A stretch of 64,000 nucleotides of DNA. Source: Vibrio albus (lineage in GTDB: Bacteria > Pseudomonadota > Gammaproteobacteria > Enterobacterales > Vibrionaceae). The notes below the pieces were generated by a model, which saw only the letters and a list, made by a program, of their open reading frames with translations, was not told where the DNA came from and did not search any database. The DNA lies in NCBI RefSeq assembly GCF_003144035.1, contig NZ_QFWT01000003.1, positions 186,001 to 250,000 on the forward strand, written 5' to 3'. The position numbers and the translations under genes are program-made. This document shows, piece after piece, positions 37,401 through 47,715 of this stretch; the stretch's first letter is position 1, and each line of letters opens with the position of its first letter.

Positions 37401-39554
37401 CGGCTTGTTTTTCTTCTGCCCTGATTGCTTATGCTCAGGCCTTCTCTGATCCGGCTGTCTGGGGTGCTTGGTCGCAAAGCGTTTGGCCCCGTGACGGCCA
37501 GATTGTCTTCTCTGTGCCGGGGTCTTCACATCTTTATCTTCCTCAGGAACCAGACAACCTGCTCGGTCGCCTATCAACTGTTTTTTACCCATTTCGGTCA
37601 GAGCCTTACGAATTAAAGGCCAGTTTTCAGGATCGTGATAGCGGAGCAGGGCTTTATGCAGGCGACGTTGGCGCTCTCCTTTTGCACTGGGGACTTCTTC
37701 ACGCTTTTTATATTTCACCCGCTTTAATGGGTTGGTTTCCGAATAATACGCAGCAGTCGCGTAGCTCATCGGAGTCGGGTAGAAGTTCTGCACCTGATCA
37801 CACTCATAGTTGTTGGCTTTCAGCCACAGTGCCAGATTCACCATGTCTTCATCTTTGGTACCTGGATGAGCAGAAATAAAGTAAGGGATTAGGTACTGTT
37901 TTTTACCTGCTTCTTTACTGTATTGCTCAAACATCTCTTTGAAGCGATACCAGGTGTCCATGCCCGGTTTCATCATGATGTCCAGTGGGCCTTTTTCTGT
38001 GTGTTCCGGCGCGACTTTCAGATATCCGCCAACATGGTGAGTCACCAGCTCTTTGATGTATTCTGGCGACTCAATCGCGAGGTCATAACGTACACCGGAA
38101 GCGATAAAGATTTTTTTTATGCCGTCGACTTTCCGGGCGTCCCGGTAAAGATCGATCAGGTGCTGATGGTTGGTATTCAGCTTGGCACAGATCCCTGGAA
38201 ACACACACGAAGGTCGGCGACAGTTTGCTTCCGCCTTAGGGTCCGAGCAACCCAGACGATACATATTCGCTGTCGGACCTCCAAGGTCAGAGATGGTGCC
38301 GGTAAAGCCGGGTACTTTTTGTTTAATATCAGCCAGCTCATTCAGGATCGATTCTTTGGAGCGATTCTGAATAATGCGACCCTCATGTTCGGTAATTGAG
38401 CAAAATGAACAGCCACCAAAACAACCGCGCATGATATTGATCGAGGTTTTAATCATTTCATAGGCCGGGATTTTAGCCTTACCGTACATAGGGTGTGGCA
38501 CACGGGCATAGGGCAGATCAAACACAAAGTCCATTTCTTCAGTGCTCAGCGGAATAGCCGTCCGGTTAATCCAGAGTTCACGGTTGCCATGGCGTTGTAC
38601 CAGCGCCCGGCCCGAATATGGGTTGGTCTCCAGGTGCATGACACGGCTGGCATGGGCGTAAAGAATGCGGTCATTCTGCAATTTTTCATACGATGGCAGA
38701 CGCACAACGGTATGGGCGGCATCTCTTGGTGCCGGACGAACCGTAATCGGAGTCACTGTGTTATCGGCTTTTTCTTCTTTCTGCTCACACTGTTGTTCTG
38801 TAGCGTACGGGTTTACGGGTACGTAAGCTTTTCCCGGCTTTTCGATACGTGAAGAGTCCACCACAGCATAATGATCCGGAACGGCCGGCAGGTTTACCGC
38901 CGTTCCCCGGATATCGATCAGGTCTTTTACGGATTCGCCATTGGCCAGACGATGAGCGACATCAACCAGAGCGCGTTCCGCGTTACCGTATAAAAGAATG
39001 TCGGCTTTGGCATCAAGCAGTACGGAACGACGGATTTTATCTGACCAGTAATCGTAATGGGCGAGGCGACGAAGGCTGGCTTCAATGCCACCCAGGACGA
39101 TAGGGGTCTCTTTATAGGCTTCTCGGCAGCGTTGAGAATATACTAAAACGGCACGATCCGGACGCTTACCACCTTCATTGTTAGGGGTATAAGCATCATC
39201 GTGGCGCAGCCTTCTCTCCGCAGTATAGCGGTTGATCATGGAATCCATGTTTCCTGCCGTAATGCCAAAAAACAGGTTTGGCTGTCCTAACTGCATAAAG
39301 GCATTTTTGTTGCTCCAGTCTGGTTGAGCAATAATGCCGACCCGAAACCCCTGAGCCTCCAACAGTCGGCCAATGATAGCCATACCAAAGCTGGGATGAT
39401 CCACATACGCATCACCGGTGACAATAATAATGTCACAGCTATCCCATCCCAATGCATCCATTTCTTTTCTGCTGGTGGGCAGAAAAGGAGCAGTACCGAA
39501 GCACTCAGCCCAGAAGCGGGGATATTCATTAATAGGAGTGATATTGCTGTGCAT
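37377..39554 (-). CDS. ygiQ: YgiQ family radical SAM protein
   Basis: A 725-residue cytoplasmic radical-SAM protein with the cluster motif CFGGCSFCS in the middle, preceded by a long N-terminal domain ([21 protein letters not shown], cobalamin-binding-like) and ended by a basic Lys/Arg/Gln-rich tail. Start chosen at 39554, where AGAGG lies seven bases upstream and the product begins [15 protein letters not shown]; 18 in-frame upstream codons are dropped. The family is widespread, but its reaction is not established. It appears monocistronic and converges on the cyclase gene. Confidence 0.92.
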   Translation of the reverse strand: MHSNITPINEYPRFWAECFGTAPFLPTSRKEMDALGWDSCDIIIVTGDAYVDHPSFGMAIIGRLLEAQGFRVGIIAQPDWSNKNAFMQLGQPNLFFGITAGNMDSMINRYTAERRLRHDDAYTPNNEGGKRPDRAVLVYSQRCREAYKETPIVLGGIEASLRRLAHYDYWSDKIRRSVLLDAKADILLYGNAERALVDVAHRLANGESVKDLIDIRGTAVNLPAVPDHYAVVDSSRIEKPGKAYVPVNPYATEQQCEQKEEKADNTVTPITVRPAPRDAAHTVVRLPSYEKLQNDRILYAHASRVMHLETNPYSGRALVQRHGNRELWINRTAIPLSTEEMDFVFDLPYARVPHPMYGKAKIPAYEMIKTSINIMRGCFGGCSFCSITEHEGRIIQNRSKESILNELADIKQKVPGFTGTISDLGGPTANMYRLGCSDPKAEANCRRPSCVFPGICAKLNTNHQHLIDLYRDARKVDGIKKIFIASGVRYDLAIESPEYIKELVTHHVGGYLKVAPEHTEKGPLDIMMKPGMDTWYRFKEMFEQYSKEAGKKQYLIPYFISAHPGTKDEDMVNLALWLKANNYECDQVQNFYPTPMSYATAAYYSETNPLKRVKYKKREEVPSAKGERQRRLHKALLRYHDPENWPLIRKALTEMGKKQLIGDRAGCLVPEEDKDVKTPAQRRQSGRHGAKRFATKHPRQPDQRRPEHKQSGQKKNKPKKQRSRA

Positions 39555-39702
39555 ATTTTGACCTCTTTTTTGTGAGCGAGGCATTATAGCTACATCTAGT
39601 GTGAGCATCTACCGATATTGGTAAAATCTCCCACCGGACAGCTTTAATTCTGCGGGATACGGGTTAATACTTATTTATGTATCCAATCAGAGGAGTATTG
39701 CC

Positions 39703-39903
39703 ATGGACCTGAGTAATGTACAAGCTATTGATAGTTCAATCTTGCTGGGGATTGTGAATGAAAAGCTGCGCCTGGAATGTGAAAGCTTTGAAGAGTTTGT
39801 GTCTAAATATGAAGTCGATGTTGAAAACCTGGTCGGTAAACTGGATGTGCTCGGCTATCAGTATGATCCGCTCACAAACCAGTTTAAATCCTACGAAAGG
39901 TGA
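39703..39903 (+). CDS. DUF4250 domain protein
   Basis: A 66-residue cytoplasmic protein with the DUF4250 pattern: SILLGIVNEKLRLECESFEEF then VENLVGKLDVLGYQYDPLTNQFKSY. GAGGAG stands well placed before the ATG. The family is small and of unknown function. It stands alone between ygiQ and metR. Confidence 0.8.
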   Translation: MDLSNVQAIDSSILLGIVNEKLRLECESFEEFVSKYEVDVENLVGKLDVLGYQYDPLTNQFKSYER

Positions 39904-39942
39904 ATCTGCACTACAGTAGACAGGTGTTACTTTAAATAGATA

Positions 39943-40854
39943 CTACGGAAGTTTTATTCCTTCCAGGTGGTTTTCTGACTGCTGGCGTGCAGTGTTGAAA
40001 AAGGCCTGTAAATAATGCTTATTCGACTCAGCACTTCTTACGGCTGCGAAGAGGCGACGTTGCAGGCCATCGCCCAGCGGCAGGCTGGTGACCAGCCCCT
40101 GCCGTGAAAACTCACTGATGGCCCAGTTTGGCAGAGAAGCCACCCCTAATCCAGCCGACACCATTTGCACCAGCATTAGGGTGTTATCGGCTTGTTTCCA
40201 TTTTTCCGGCTCGACGCCAGCAGGCTGCATAAAGTGTTTGACCACATCTAACCTTTGTTTAGGAACCGGATAAGAAAGCATTGTCTGTCCCCTCAGGTCT
40301 TCTGGCTCGACCCGCCCTTTATCAGCAAGAGGGTGGTTCAAAGCAGTGATAAGGCGCATTTCAAAATCAAACAGTGGTTCATAATGAACATCTGAACGTG
40401 GCAAAATATCCGAGGTAATCACCAGATCCAGCTCCCCGGACAGCAGGGCCGGAATAGGGTCAAAACCAAAGCCGGATGAGAAGTCCAGACCGACATTTGG
40501 CCAGGAAATTTGATACTCCTTCAACGCTGGCATCAGCCACTGAAAACAAGAGTGACAGTCGATGGCCATATGTAATCTGCCGTTACTGTCTTCTTTTAGC
40601 CCGGCGAGTTGCTGCTCTGCCGCAGTCAGTTTTGGCAGCAATTCGTCTGCCAGTTTCAGCAGTATTTCGCCTTCAGCAGTAAACTTAACCGGCCGGGTTT
40701 TGCGCAAAAAAAGCTGTCCGCCAATACGGGATTCGAGATCTTTAATCTGGTGAGACAGCGCAGATTGCGTCAGGTGTAATGAGGTGGCTGTTGCCGTCAG
40801 TGAGCCGGTTTCTCTCAGCGAAGCTAATGTTTTTAAATGCTTAATTTCAATCAT
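39943..40854 (-). CDS. metR: LysR-type methionine regulator MetR
   Basis: MetR activates metE and other methionine genes, with homocysteine as co-effector. The 303-residue protein starts with a LysR helix-turn-helix (MIEIKHLKTLASLRETGSL ... LHLTQSALSHQIKDLE), followed by the effector domain with MetR-typical segments (LHMAIDCHSCFQWLMPAL, GFGFDPIPALLSGELDLVIT). It is divergent from metE, the classic arrangement, and the two share the regulatory gap. Confidence 0.96.
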   Translation of the reverse strand: MIEIKHLKTLASLRETGSLTATATSLHLTQSALSHQIKDLESRIGGQLFLRKTRPVKFTAEGEILLKLADELLPKLTAAEQQLAGLKEDSNGRLHMAIDCHSCFQWLMPALKEYQISWPNVGLDFSSGFGFDPIPALLSGELDLVITSDILPRSDVHYEPLFDFEMRLITALNHPLADKGRVEPEDLRGQTMLSYPVPKQRLDVVKHFMQPAGVEPEKWKQADNTLMLVQMVSAGLGVASLPNWAISEFSRQGLVTSLPLGDGLQRRLFAAVRSAESNKHYLQAFFNTARQQSENHLEGIKLP

Positions 40855-40932
40855 TACAGTTCCTCATTATTTTTTTATTGTCATTAACTTTTTTCATGTA
40901 GCTACTAAGTTACCCCTTCTGAATTGAGATGT

Positions 40933-40948
40933 AAACGTCTAGACGGCC
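40933..40948. promoter_or_regulatory. Candidate MetJ operator (tandem met boxes)
   Basis: AAACGTCT (7/8 to the met box AGACGTCT) is directly followed by AGACGGCC (6/8), the tandem 8-bp layout that MetJ requires. A single further box, AGACATCT (7/8), lies at 41078-41085 close to the metE start. Repression by MetJ-SAM is the likely meaning if the genome encodes MetJ. A perfect MetR palindrome (TGAA-N5-TTCA) was not found. Confidence 0.5.
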
Positions 40949-41106
40949 AATTGTTTAAAAAATAATGCGAATGCCTCTGATTCACTATTAATGGTGAGAC
41001 TATGAAAGTTTCTAATAAACATGTTGAATAATGTGCAATTGCTAATCTTACGGCAGAAAGCGATAGTTTGGCCATCCAGACATCTTAATCTAGTAAGGAC
41101 ATTAGC

Positions 41107-43389
41107 ATGACAACAACGACTCACATTCTTGGCTACCCACGTATTGGTGAACAGAGGGAGCTTAAATTTGCACAGGAAAAATACTGGCGTAGAGAGATTT
41201 CTCAAAATGAGCTAAAACAGGTTGGTTCTGAACTGAGGCAGCGTCACTGGAATAGCCAGAAGGAGAATGCGTTAAGTTTCGTTTCTGCCGGCGATTTCGC
41301 CTGGTATGACCATGTACTGACGACCTCTTTACTGCTTGGTCACGTACCAGAACGTCACCGCAACGGTTCTCCAAATCTGGATACGTTGTTCCGTATTGGT
41401 CGCGGGCAGTCTCATTCTGATTGTGGGTGCGGTGCCGCTGCATCCGATATGACGAAATGGTTTAACACTAACTATCATTACATTGTGCCGGAGTTTAGCA
41501 GTGATGACCGGTTTGAAGTGAGCTGGCCTCAATTATTTGAAGAAGTCAGTGAAGCCATTGAAGCCGGGCATCATGTAAAACCGGTACTGCTTGGCCCGGT
41601 CAGTTACCTGTATCTGGGTAAAGAGGTAGAAGAAGGTTTTGACCGTATTCAGTTACTGCCTCGTTTGTTGTCTGCTTATCAGGCGATTCTTTCTAAACTG
41701 TCTGCATTAGGAGTAGAGTGGGTACAGATTGATGAACCTGTGCTGGCTCTGGACCTTGAAGATAAGTGGCGGGATTCTTTTAAACAGGCTTATCAGGTTA
41801 TTCAGAGTAACGTAAAACTGTTACTGACCACCTATTTTGATTCGGTAACCGATAATCTGGATAAGATCACCGAACTTGCGGTGAATGGTCTGCATATTGA
41901 CCTGTCCGCGGCTCCGGAACAATTAAGCTCTGTCGTCGATGCGCTGCCGGAAAATTGGGTACTTTCTGCTGGTGTCGTCAATGGCCGCAATGTGTGGCGT
42001 GCGGATCTGGAACGTGTGCTGGAGAAGCTTACTCCGGTTAAAGCGCAGTTGGGAGACAAGCTCTGGATTGGTAGTTCCTGTTCTCTGTTGCACAGCCCGA
42101 TCGACCTGGAACTGGAAATCAAACTGAATGAAGAAACCCGCAGCTGGTTTGCATTTGCGAAACAGAAGCTGGGTGAGGTTAGTCTGCTGGGTAAAGCGCT
42201 GGATGGCGATACTGATGCTGTGGCAGCATGTCGGGAATACAGTCAGCCGATTCGTCAGCGTGAAACGGCGCAGCATGTTAATAAGCCGGACGTTCAGCAA
42301 AGGGTGAACGCTATCTCTGCGGAAACGAGTCAACGCGCAGCTGCTTATGAGGAGCGGGCACATCATCAGGATGAGGTGCTGGGATTACCATTTTTGCCGA
42401 CGACGACGATAGGCTCATTCCCGCAAACCGGTGAAATTCGGGCACAGCGTAGTGCTTATCGCGCAGGCCGACTTTCTCAGGCTGACTATGAAACGGCTAT
42501 TAAAGGGCATATTGCGGATGCAGTGAAGCGCCAGGAAGCTCTGGATCTGGACGTATTGGTGCATGGTGAAGCCGAGCGGAACGATATGGTGGAATATTTT
42601 GCGGAGAATCTGGAAGGGTTTGCCACTACGCAGTTTGGCTGGGTACAGAGTTATGGTTCCCGTTGTGTGAAACCTGCGGTCGTGGTCGCGGATATTGAAC
42701 GACCAAATCCGATGACTGTAGACTGGTCCACTTATGCACAGTCTCTGACATCAAAACAGATGAAAGGTATGCTGACTGGTCCCGTGACGATTCTGTGCTG
42801 GACATTCCCGCGTGAAGATATCTCACGTAAGGAAATTACTCAGCAACTGGCCTTTGCACTGCGCGATGAAGTTGATGATCTGCAAAATGCCGGGATTAAC
42901 ATTATTCAGATCGATGAGCCCGCTATTCGGGAAGGTCTGCCACTGAAGAAACGGGATCATCAGGAATATCTGAACTGGGCTGTGGAAGCCTTTAAGATTT
43001 CTGCGGCGAGCGCAAGGCCAGAAACTCAGATTCACACTCATATGTGCTATAGCGAGTTTAATGAAATTATTGAGTCAGTGGCAGCACTGGACGCCGATGT
43101 TATTACGATCGAAACTTCTCGTTCGAATATGGAACTGCTGAAGGCATTCGAAGAATTTAATTACCCAAATGAAATTGGTCCGGGTGTCTATGATATTCAC
43201 TCACCGAATATTCCTGATGAAGAGTGGATCATTCAGTTACTGGAAAAAGCGGCGCAGAAAATCCCGGCACAACGACTGTGGGTAAACCCGGATTGTGGCC
43301 TGAAAACCCGTAACTGGGAAGAGACAGAAGCCTCTCTGAAAAATATGGTGTCGGCAGCTAAAACACTGCGTCAACAGTGGGTTAACTAA
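41107..43389 (+). CDS. metE: Cobalamin-independent methionine synthase MetE
   Basis: MetE transfers the methyl group of 5-methyltetrahydropteroyltriglutamate to homocysteine. The 760-residue protein starts [23 protein letters not shown], as in the family, and has the zinc ligands His645 and Cys647 (HTHMCYSEF) and Cys730 (NPDCGLKTR), with TIGSFPQT opening the C-terminal barrel. It is divergent from metR. No cobalamin riboswitch is visible upstream. Confidence 0.98.
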   Translation: MTTTTHILGYPRIGEQRELKFAQEKYWRREISQNELKQVGSELRQRHWNSQKENALSFVSAGDFAWYDHVLTTSLLLGHVPERHRNGSPNLDTLFRIGRGQSHSDCGCGAAASDMTKWFNTNYHYIVPEFSSDDRFEVSWPQLFEEVSEAIEAGHHVKPVLLGPVSYLYLGKEVEEGFDRIQLLPRLLSAYQAILSKLSALGVEWVQIDEPVLALDLEDKWRDSFKQAYQVIQSNVKLLLTTYFDSVTDNLDKITELAVNGLHIDLSAAPEQLSSVVDALPENWVLSAGVVNGRNVWRADLERVLEKLTPVKAQLGDKLWIGSSCSLLHSPIDLELEIKLNEETRSWFAFAKQKLGEVSLLGKALDGDTDAVAACREYSQPIRQRETAQHVNKPDVQQRVNAISAETSQRAAAYEERAHHQDEVLGLPFLPTTTIGSFPQTGEIRAQRSAYRAGRLSQADYETAIKGHIADAVKRQEALDLDVLVHGEAERNDMVEYFAENLEGFATTQFGWVQSYGSRCVKPAVVVADIERPNPMTVDWSTYAQSLTSKQMKGMLTGPVTILCWTFPREDISRKEITQQLAFALRDEVDDLQNAGINIIQIDEPAIREGLPLKKRDHQEYLNWAVEAFKISAASARPETQIHTHMCYSEFNEIIESVAALDADVITIETSRSNMELLKAFEEFNYPNEIGPGVYDIHSPNIPDEEWIIQLLEKAAQKIPAQRLWVNPDCGLKTRNWEETEASLKNMVSAAKTLRQQWVN

Positions 43390-43407
43390 AAACAGCCAGT
43401 GTTTTTA
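43389..43407 (+). terminator. Weak terminator-like hairpin after metE
   Basis: AAAAACA / TGTTTTT around GCCAG follows the metE stop directly. The stem is A/T only, so confidence is low. Confidence 0.35.
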
Positions 43408-43489
43408 TGGTTAACGTATGGCATACTACTGCAACAAAATAATAAACAGCGTGAATGGAAAGCGCGATCATTCATCTTTGTAGCAGTGT

Positions 43490-44167
43490 ATGCCTTATTT
43501 TATTCCTAACAGCTCAGAGCTAGAAAAATATTTAACTATCGGTTCCCGGTTTTCTGCGGTATTTATTTTTGAAAATGGGGAAGAGTATTCTGGTCAGTGC
43601 TCGTTTACCGGTATGAAAAAAGACCAGTATCTGATTTTTGAAATAACCGCCAGAACACTGGAAAGTTTAATTACTTATAAAGCGGATATTTCCAGCTCCT
43701 CTTCCGGTATCCAGGTCATTATTCGGGGATTTGCTGATACCGAGTCCGGGCATATTATTGCATTCAGAACTCAGTTACTTGGTATTCGGTCGGCATTTTC
43801 ATGGCTTATGTTTGTGGAATTCCCGGAACGGGTCGAAGCGAAAGTGGTCAGAAAAGATAAGCGGTTAAAAATCAACCTTCAGACAGAAGCCGCATTTGGA
43901 AAAACAGCGGCGATTGTTGTGGTCCGGGATATTTCGGTGTCCGGCTGCTGCCTTTATGTTGAACAGGATATTGAATTACATCAGGGAGATGAGGTAAAGG
44001 TTAAGCTCCAGTTTGACAATTTATCAGAGCCTCTCCAGCTTTGTACCATCGCTAACTGGCGTAAGAATGGTGCCGGATACAGCGTTGGAATGACCTTCAA
44101 TCGACCAATAGCGTTGTCGGATCAGCTCAGGCTGGAGCTATTACAGTATTCCCCTCTGAATTTGTAG
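43490..44167 (+). CDS. PilZ-domain c-di-GMP receptor (YcgR-like)
   Basis: A 225-residue soluble protein with an N-terminal YcgR-type beta domain (about 1-110) and a C-terminal PilZ domain. Both c-di-GMP-binding motifs are intact: RxxxR as RKDKR near residue 120, and DISVSG (D/NxSxxG) near residue 147. It should bind c-di-GMP and act on motility or another output. It stands alone after metE. The hairpin GGCCATG / CATGGCC that follows its stop lacks a T-run. Confidence 0.88.
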   Translation: MPYFIPNSSELEKYLTIGSRFSAVFIFENGEEYSGQCSFTGMKKDQYLIFEITARTLESLITYKADISSSSSGIQVIIRGFADTESGHIIAFRTQLLGIRSAFSWLMFVEFPERVEAKVVRKDKRLKINLQTEAAFGKTAAIVVVRDISVSGCCLYVEQDIELHQGDEVKVKLQFDNLSEPLQLCTIANWRKNGAGYSVGMTFNRPIALSDQLRLELLQYSPLNL

Positions 44168-44195
44168 GCCATGAATATAAGCATGGCCATAACCG

Positions 44196-44639
44196 CTATT
44201 TATAATCGTTTAATTTAAAGATCAGTTGATGGGTACCATTATGGAGCTTCAGATAATCTTCATAAAGAATAATGGTACTGTACTGAGTCAGGGTATCGGA
44301 AAGAATATTTTCGATACCCATCACTTGTCCGAAACACATTTTTTGTGATATGGCCATTTTTTCAATTTTAAATTGGTTTTCACGCAATATACTTTGTCCG
44401 AAAAAATGGTTACATCCGGCAAACCCAGTGGCACGCATATTTTCACCAATTTCCAGGTTTGGTTTTTCTTTTATTTGTAAATCAGTCAGCTTGTGATTAT
44501 CTACTTGAATCAGCGTCCAGTTATGGTGTTGCAGAGCGGCTTCACTTATCGTGGTAGTGTTGTTACTGGCAGTGGTACTGCTGTAGGTACAGGCACCCAG
44601 AATAACCGGCATTAACAGCATCATAAGCTTTTTGTTCAT
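44196..44639 (-). CDS. META-domain (HslJ-like) lipoprotein
   Basis: A 147-residue lipoprotein starting at 44639 (GGAG seven bases upstream), with signal peptide and lipobox ILGAC. The body is a META/HslJ domain: HNWTLIQVDNHKL, then ATGFAGCNHFFGQ with its characteristic G.NxF pattern, then MAISQKMCFG. HslJ-type proteins are linked to heat shock and novobiocin resistance in E. coli, but their mechanism is unknown. It is convergent with the PilZ gene and 33 bp downstream of the MFS gene, possibly in one transcript. Confidence 0.85.
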   Translation of the reverse strand: MNKKLMMLLMPVILGACTYSSTTASNNTTTISEAALQHHNWTLIQVDNHKLTDLQIKEKPNLEIGENMRATGFAGCNHFFGQSILRENQFKIEKMAISQKMCFGQVMGIENILSDTLTQYSTIILYEDYLKLHNGTHQLIFKLNDYK

Positions 44640-44684
44640 GGCAAACTCCATTCGTAAACTGACCTACTTAGTATAAAACAAGCC

Positions 44685-45887
44685 TTAAGCAGTTTGGTGA
44701 GAAGTTTTCCGGTTTTTCAGATAAAGAAGCTGACAAATAACCACCAGAGCCATGCAGATCATCAGCGTAAACTGAGTGGTTTCCAGTATGCCGTGCCATC
44801 CTTTAGTCTGGTAGGACGGCTCCAGTAAGAAGACGCCTGTACTGGCCCCTGTGTAGTAAAACAAGCTGTATAACGCCTGCGCGCTACCCTTAGCTTTTTT
44901 TACACTACGGCCAACCAATGCACTTGCTTGCGCATGGCAAAAGAAGAAACCCATCGCCATCAGGACCATACCCAGAATAAGTAAAGGCAGTTGGGTTTGC
45001 CCCAAAATAAGGTTAGCGACCAGCATAATACACACGCCAACCGCCATTCCTGTGATCAGACTATGCTTGCGCGCGTATTTTCCGGCAAAAGAAGAACTGG
45101 TGGTACCACCAAGCAATGTAAGGAACATCAGGCTGCGAATATCACTGGGTAAATGATAGGGAGCGGCTTCCAGGACCAGCATCAGATAGTTGGACAGGTT
45201 GACAAAACAACCAAAACCCAGGCCGATGATAAGATAGATGATAACGAGCTGAGGTCGTTTCAGATGTAACGTATAGTCATGAAGGCTGGTTTTCAGGTGA
45301 AATTCTGATGGTGTAAAGTGCCGTTGTTTTGGCAGAGAAAAATGCACAACCACAAATAGCGCGGCACTGATAGTGCCAATGATATAACCGGATGCCTGCC
45401 AGCTCCCAAGATATTCTGCACCTACCCCCGCGAGCAGGCGAGAGGCGATACCGCCAATCGTATTCGACGCAATATAAAATCCAACAGCTGCGGGAAGCCA
45501 GCTTTTTCTCAGCTCATCGCCCAGCAAAGGGACAGCAACGGCTGGACAGACGGCAAGAAAGGCACCCTGAATAAACCTGAGGATTAGGAAGACATTGTAG
45601 TTTTCGACCAAAGGAAGAAGAAAAGAGATGCAGAGTCCGACAGCCGTACCTACCAGCAGGATATGACAGCGACCTATAGCGTCAGACCAGCTTGCAAAGA
45701 ACAGTAACCCCAATCCCATGCCAAAGAGAGAGGCTGACATTGACAGGCTTGCCGCCATAGAGGATATCTGAAAATCCTGCTGCAGTTGTGGCAGCAGTGG
45801 TTGCAACCAGTAAATATTAGAAAATGTAACTATAGAACATAAGCATATAGATAAGGTTAATTTGCGGTAATGGGTTAAATTTTTCAC
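44685..45887 (-). CDS. MFS transporter (YnfM-like efflux)
   Basis: A 400-residue major-facilitator protein with 12 hydrophobic spans and the MFS loop-2 motif GLLFFASWSDAIGR. The N-terminal span NIYWLQPLLPQLQQDF and the overall layout match the YnfM-like drug/sugar efflux group. It is divergent from a LysR-type gene 169 bp away, a usual pairing in which the regulator controls the transporter. Substrate unknown. Confidence 0.85.
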   Translation of the reverse strand: MKNLTHYRKLTLSICLCSIVTFSNIYWLQPLLPQLQQDFQISSMAASLSMSASLFGMGLGLLFFASWSDAIGRCHILLVGTAVGLCISFLLPLVENYNVFLILRFIQGAFLAVCPAVAVPLLGDELRKSWLPAAVGFYIASNTIGGIASRLLAGVGAEYLGSWQASGYIIGTISAALFVVVHFSLPKQRHFTPSEFHLKTSLHDYTLHLKRPQLVIIYLIIGLGFGCFVNLSNYLMLVLEAAPYHLPSDIRSLMFLTLLGGTTSSSFAGKYARKHSLITGMAVGVCIMLVANLILGQTQLPLLILGMVLMAMGFFFCHAQASALVGRSVKKAKGSAQALYSLFYYTGASTGVFLLEPSYQTKGWHGILETTQFTLMICMALVVICQLLYLKNRKTSHQTA

Positions 45888-46056
45888 TTCAGTTACAACT
45901 CGGAATCAGGATTTTGGGACAAGGAACACGAGTAGAATAACGATAGGTGCATAATAAATAAAATATTCTGTTTTTATGCTTTCCATAGTTTTTATTTATA
46001 TATAGGATGACATGAAAGTCCCCCCTTTCTGATACGGACGCTTTGTAGAGGTCATT

Positions 46057-46935
46057 ATGGAATTTCGACAGTTAAAACACTTTGTTGCGGTTGCTGAAAC
46101 CGGCACTATTTCAGCAGCGTCCCGTCGGCTGAACCTGGCACAGCCTGCGATCAGCAGTAGTATCAAAAAACTGGAAATGGAATTGAATATGCCCCTGTTG
46201 CACCGTAGGGAAAGAGGGGTCAGCCTGACCGATGCCGGCATTCAGTTTCTGCAGCATGCCCGGCAGATTTTACAGCAGGCCAGTGATGCCAGATTATCCA
46301 TGCTGGCACTGGAAGGACTGGAGCGTGGAGAAGTGAAGATCGGTGTGCCGAGTATGATTGGTTCATACTTTTTACCTCCTCTGCTGATGGCCTTTAAACA
46401 TCAGTACGCCAACCTGAGTCTGAATATTATTGATGACGGCACAAGAAATATCCGTCAGATGCTTCTTGATGGAGAGCTGGAACTGGGTGTCATAGCCGAT
46501 ACCTATCTGAGGCCGGAACTGGATAGTGCTCCGTTGATACAAGAAGAAATGGTCGTTTGTATGGCTCCTGACCATCCATTGGCAGAGAAAGAGTTGATAG
46601 AGTATGAAGATTTTTTGTCTCATGACTTGGTTCTGTTTCAAAAGAGTTATTATCACCATTCGCTGATAGAGAAAATCAGCCGGGAGATGCAGATAATACC
46701 GAAAGTGGCTTTTTCCAGTAATCTTTTACCATTGATAAAATCTGTTATCCGGCAGGGGTATGCCATATCACCCATGTGGAAAGTTGCAATACAAGATGAT
46801 GACCAGATTATTTCCCGGCCCTTTAAGCAACCTTTCTATATTGATTTGAGCCTGGCGTGGAGACGCGACAGCTACCTCTCCAGAGCCAATCAGGTATTCC
46901 GTGATTTTGTTCTGGAGAATGTAGCTGCCGGGTGA
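46057..46935 (+). CDS. LysR-family transcriptional regulator
   Basis: A 292-residue LysR-type regulator: N-terminal helix-turn-helix (MEFRQLKHFVAVAETGTISA ... LNLAQPAISSSIKKLE) and C-terminal effector domain (GEVKIGVPSMIGSYFLPPLL). AGAGG is placed well before the ATG. It is divergent from the MFS transporter and probably regulates it. The inducer is unknown, and no convincing T-N11-A operator stands out in the AT-rich gap. Confidence 0.92.
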   Translation: MEFRQLKHFVAVAETGTISAASRRLNLAQPAISSSIKKLEMELNMPLLHRRERGVSLTDAGIQFLQHARQILQQASDARLSMLALEGLERGEVKIGVPSMIGSYFLPPLLMAFKHQYANLSLNIIDDGTRNIRQMLLDGELELGVIADTYLRPELDSAPLIQEEMVVCMAPDHPLAEKELIEYEDFLSHDLVLFQKSYYHHSLIEKISREMQIIPKVAFSSNLLPLIKSVIRQGYAISPMWKVAIQDDDQIISRPFKQPFYIDLSLAWRRDSYLSRANQVFRDFVLENVAAG

Positions 46936-46969
46936 TGGGTATTATAAAGTCTTATATACAGCCAGTGGT

Positions 46970-47491
46970 CTATGGTGTGGTTGTAGAAGTCCAGCTATCA
47001 CATAGGCTTTGAATCTCGGCTATGGATTCACCCGAAAGTTCTACGCAAGTCACAGAAGGATTACCCTCATTGGTATCACACATAACCTTGGACTGATTAC
47101 CCGGGTTAATTCGGATAACCTGACAGCTTCTGTCGTCAAATTCAGTAGTATAGTCGTAGTGAACAGCCACTTTTAACGCAATATCGGCGGCTATGTCTTC
47201 AGCGGTATCTTTAAAGGTTGCCCCTACATCCTGCCAAGTTTTATCGTCATCATTATCTATGGCGTCTTGCAAATCTGGACATAAGCTGAGAATTTGACCT
47301 CTAATTGCTTCAGTTAGTGTTCCCTCGGGCATGCCGGGATCATCCAGATTAGCTTCAGAACCACTACTAAAGTCCCCACAACCGATCGCCATATCAAAAT
47401 CAGCACCCTGACCTGAAGCGGTTTGAGAGTCTTGTGCTACTGCCGGAATAGCAAGTATGGCCGCTAGCATTGATAGTATTAGATATTTCAT
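46970..47491 (-). CDS. Secreted acidic protein of unknown function
   Basis: A 173-residue protein with a clean Sec signal peptide (MKYLILSMLAAILAIPAVA, cleavage before QDSQTA). The mature part is acidic and has six cysteines (GCGDF, SLCPD, SCQV, MCDT, TCVE, SLCDSW), suggesting three disulfides in the periplasm or outside the cell. I do not recognise the family. A TTP-rich C terminus ends the protein. It lies alone between the LysR and chrA genes. Confidence 0.7.
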   Translation of the reverse strand: MKYLILSMLAAILAIPAVAQDSQTASGQGADFDMAIGCGDFSSGSEANLDDPGMPEGTLTEAIRGQILSLCPDLQDAIDNDDDKTWQDVGATFKDTAEDIAADIALKVAVHYDYTTEFDDRSCQVIRINPGNQSKVMCDTNEGNPSVTCVELSGESIAEIQSLCDSWTSTTTP

Positions 47492-47715
47492 ATCCTTACC
47501 TTCCTGTTTCTGGCAAATTAAATAGGCTGGAGAAACGGCTCAGAGCTCGGCTCTCACAATTAACTCCTACCACTAGTCTAGTAATAGCAGAAACCAGGGA
47601 AAAGGTGTGTTTTATAATTAATACATTTATAGATTTATCACTAAATATCACACTGTCAGCGACCAACCCGACATTGTTTTCAGTCGCTGAACAGGTATTT
47701 TCACTCTGGTACTGT

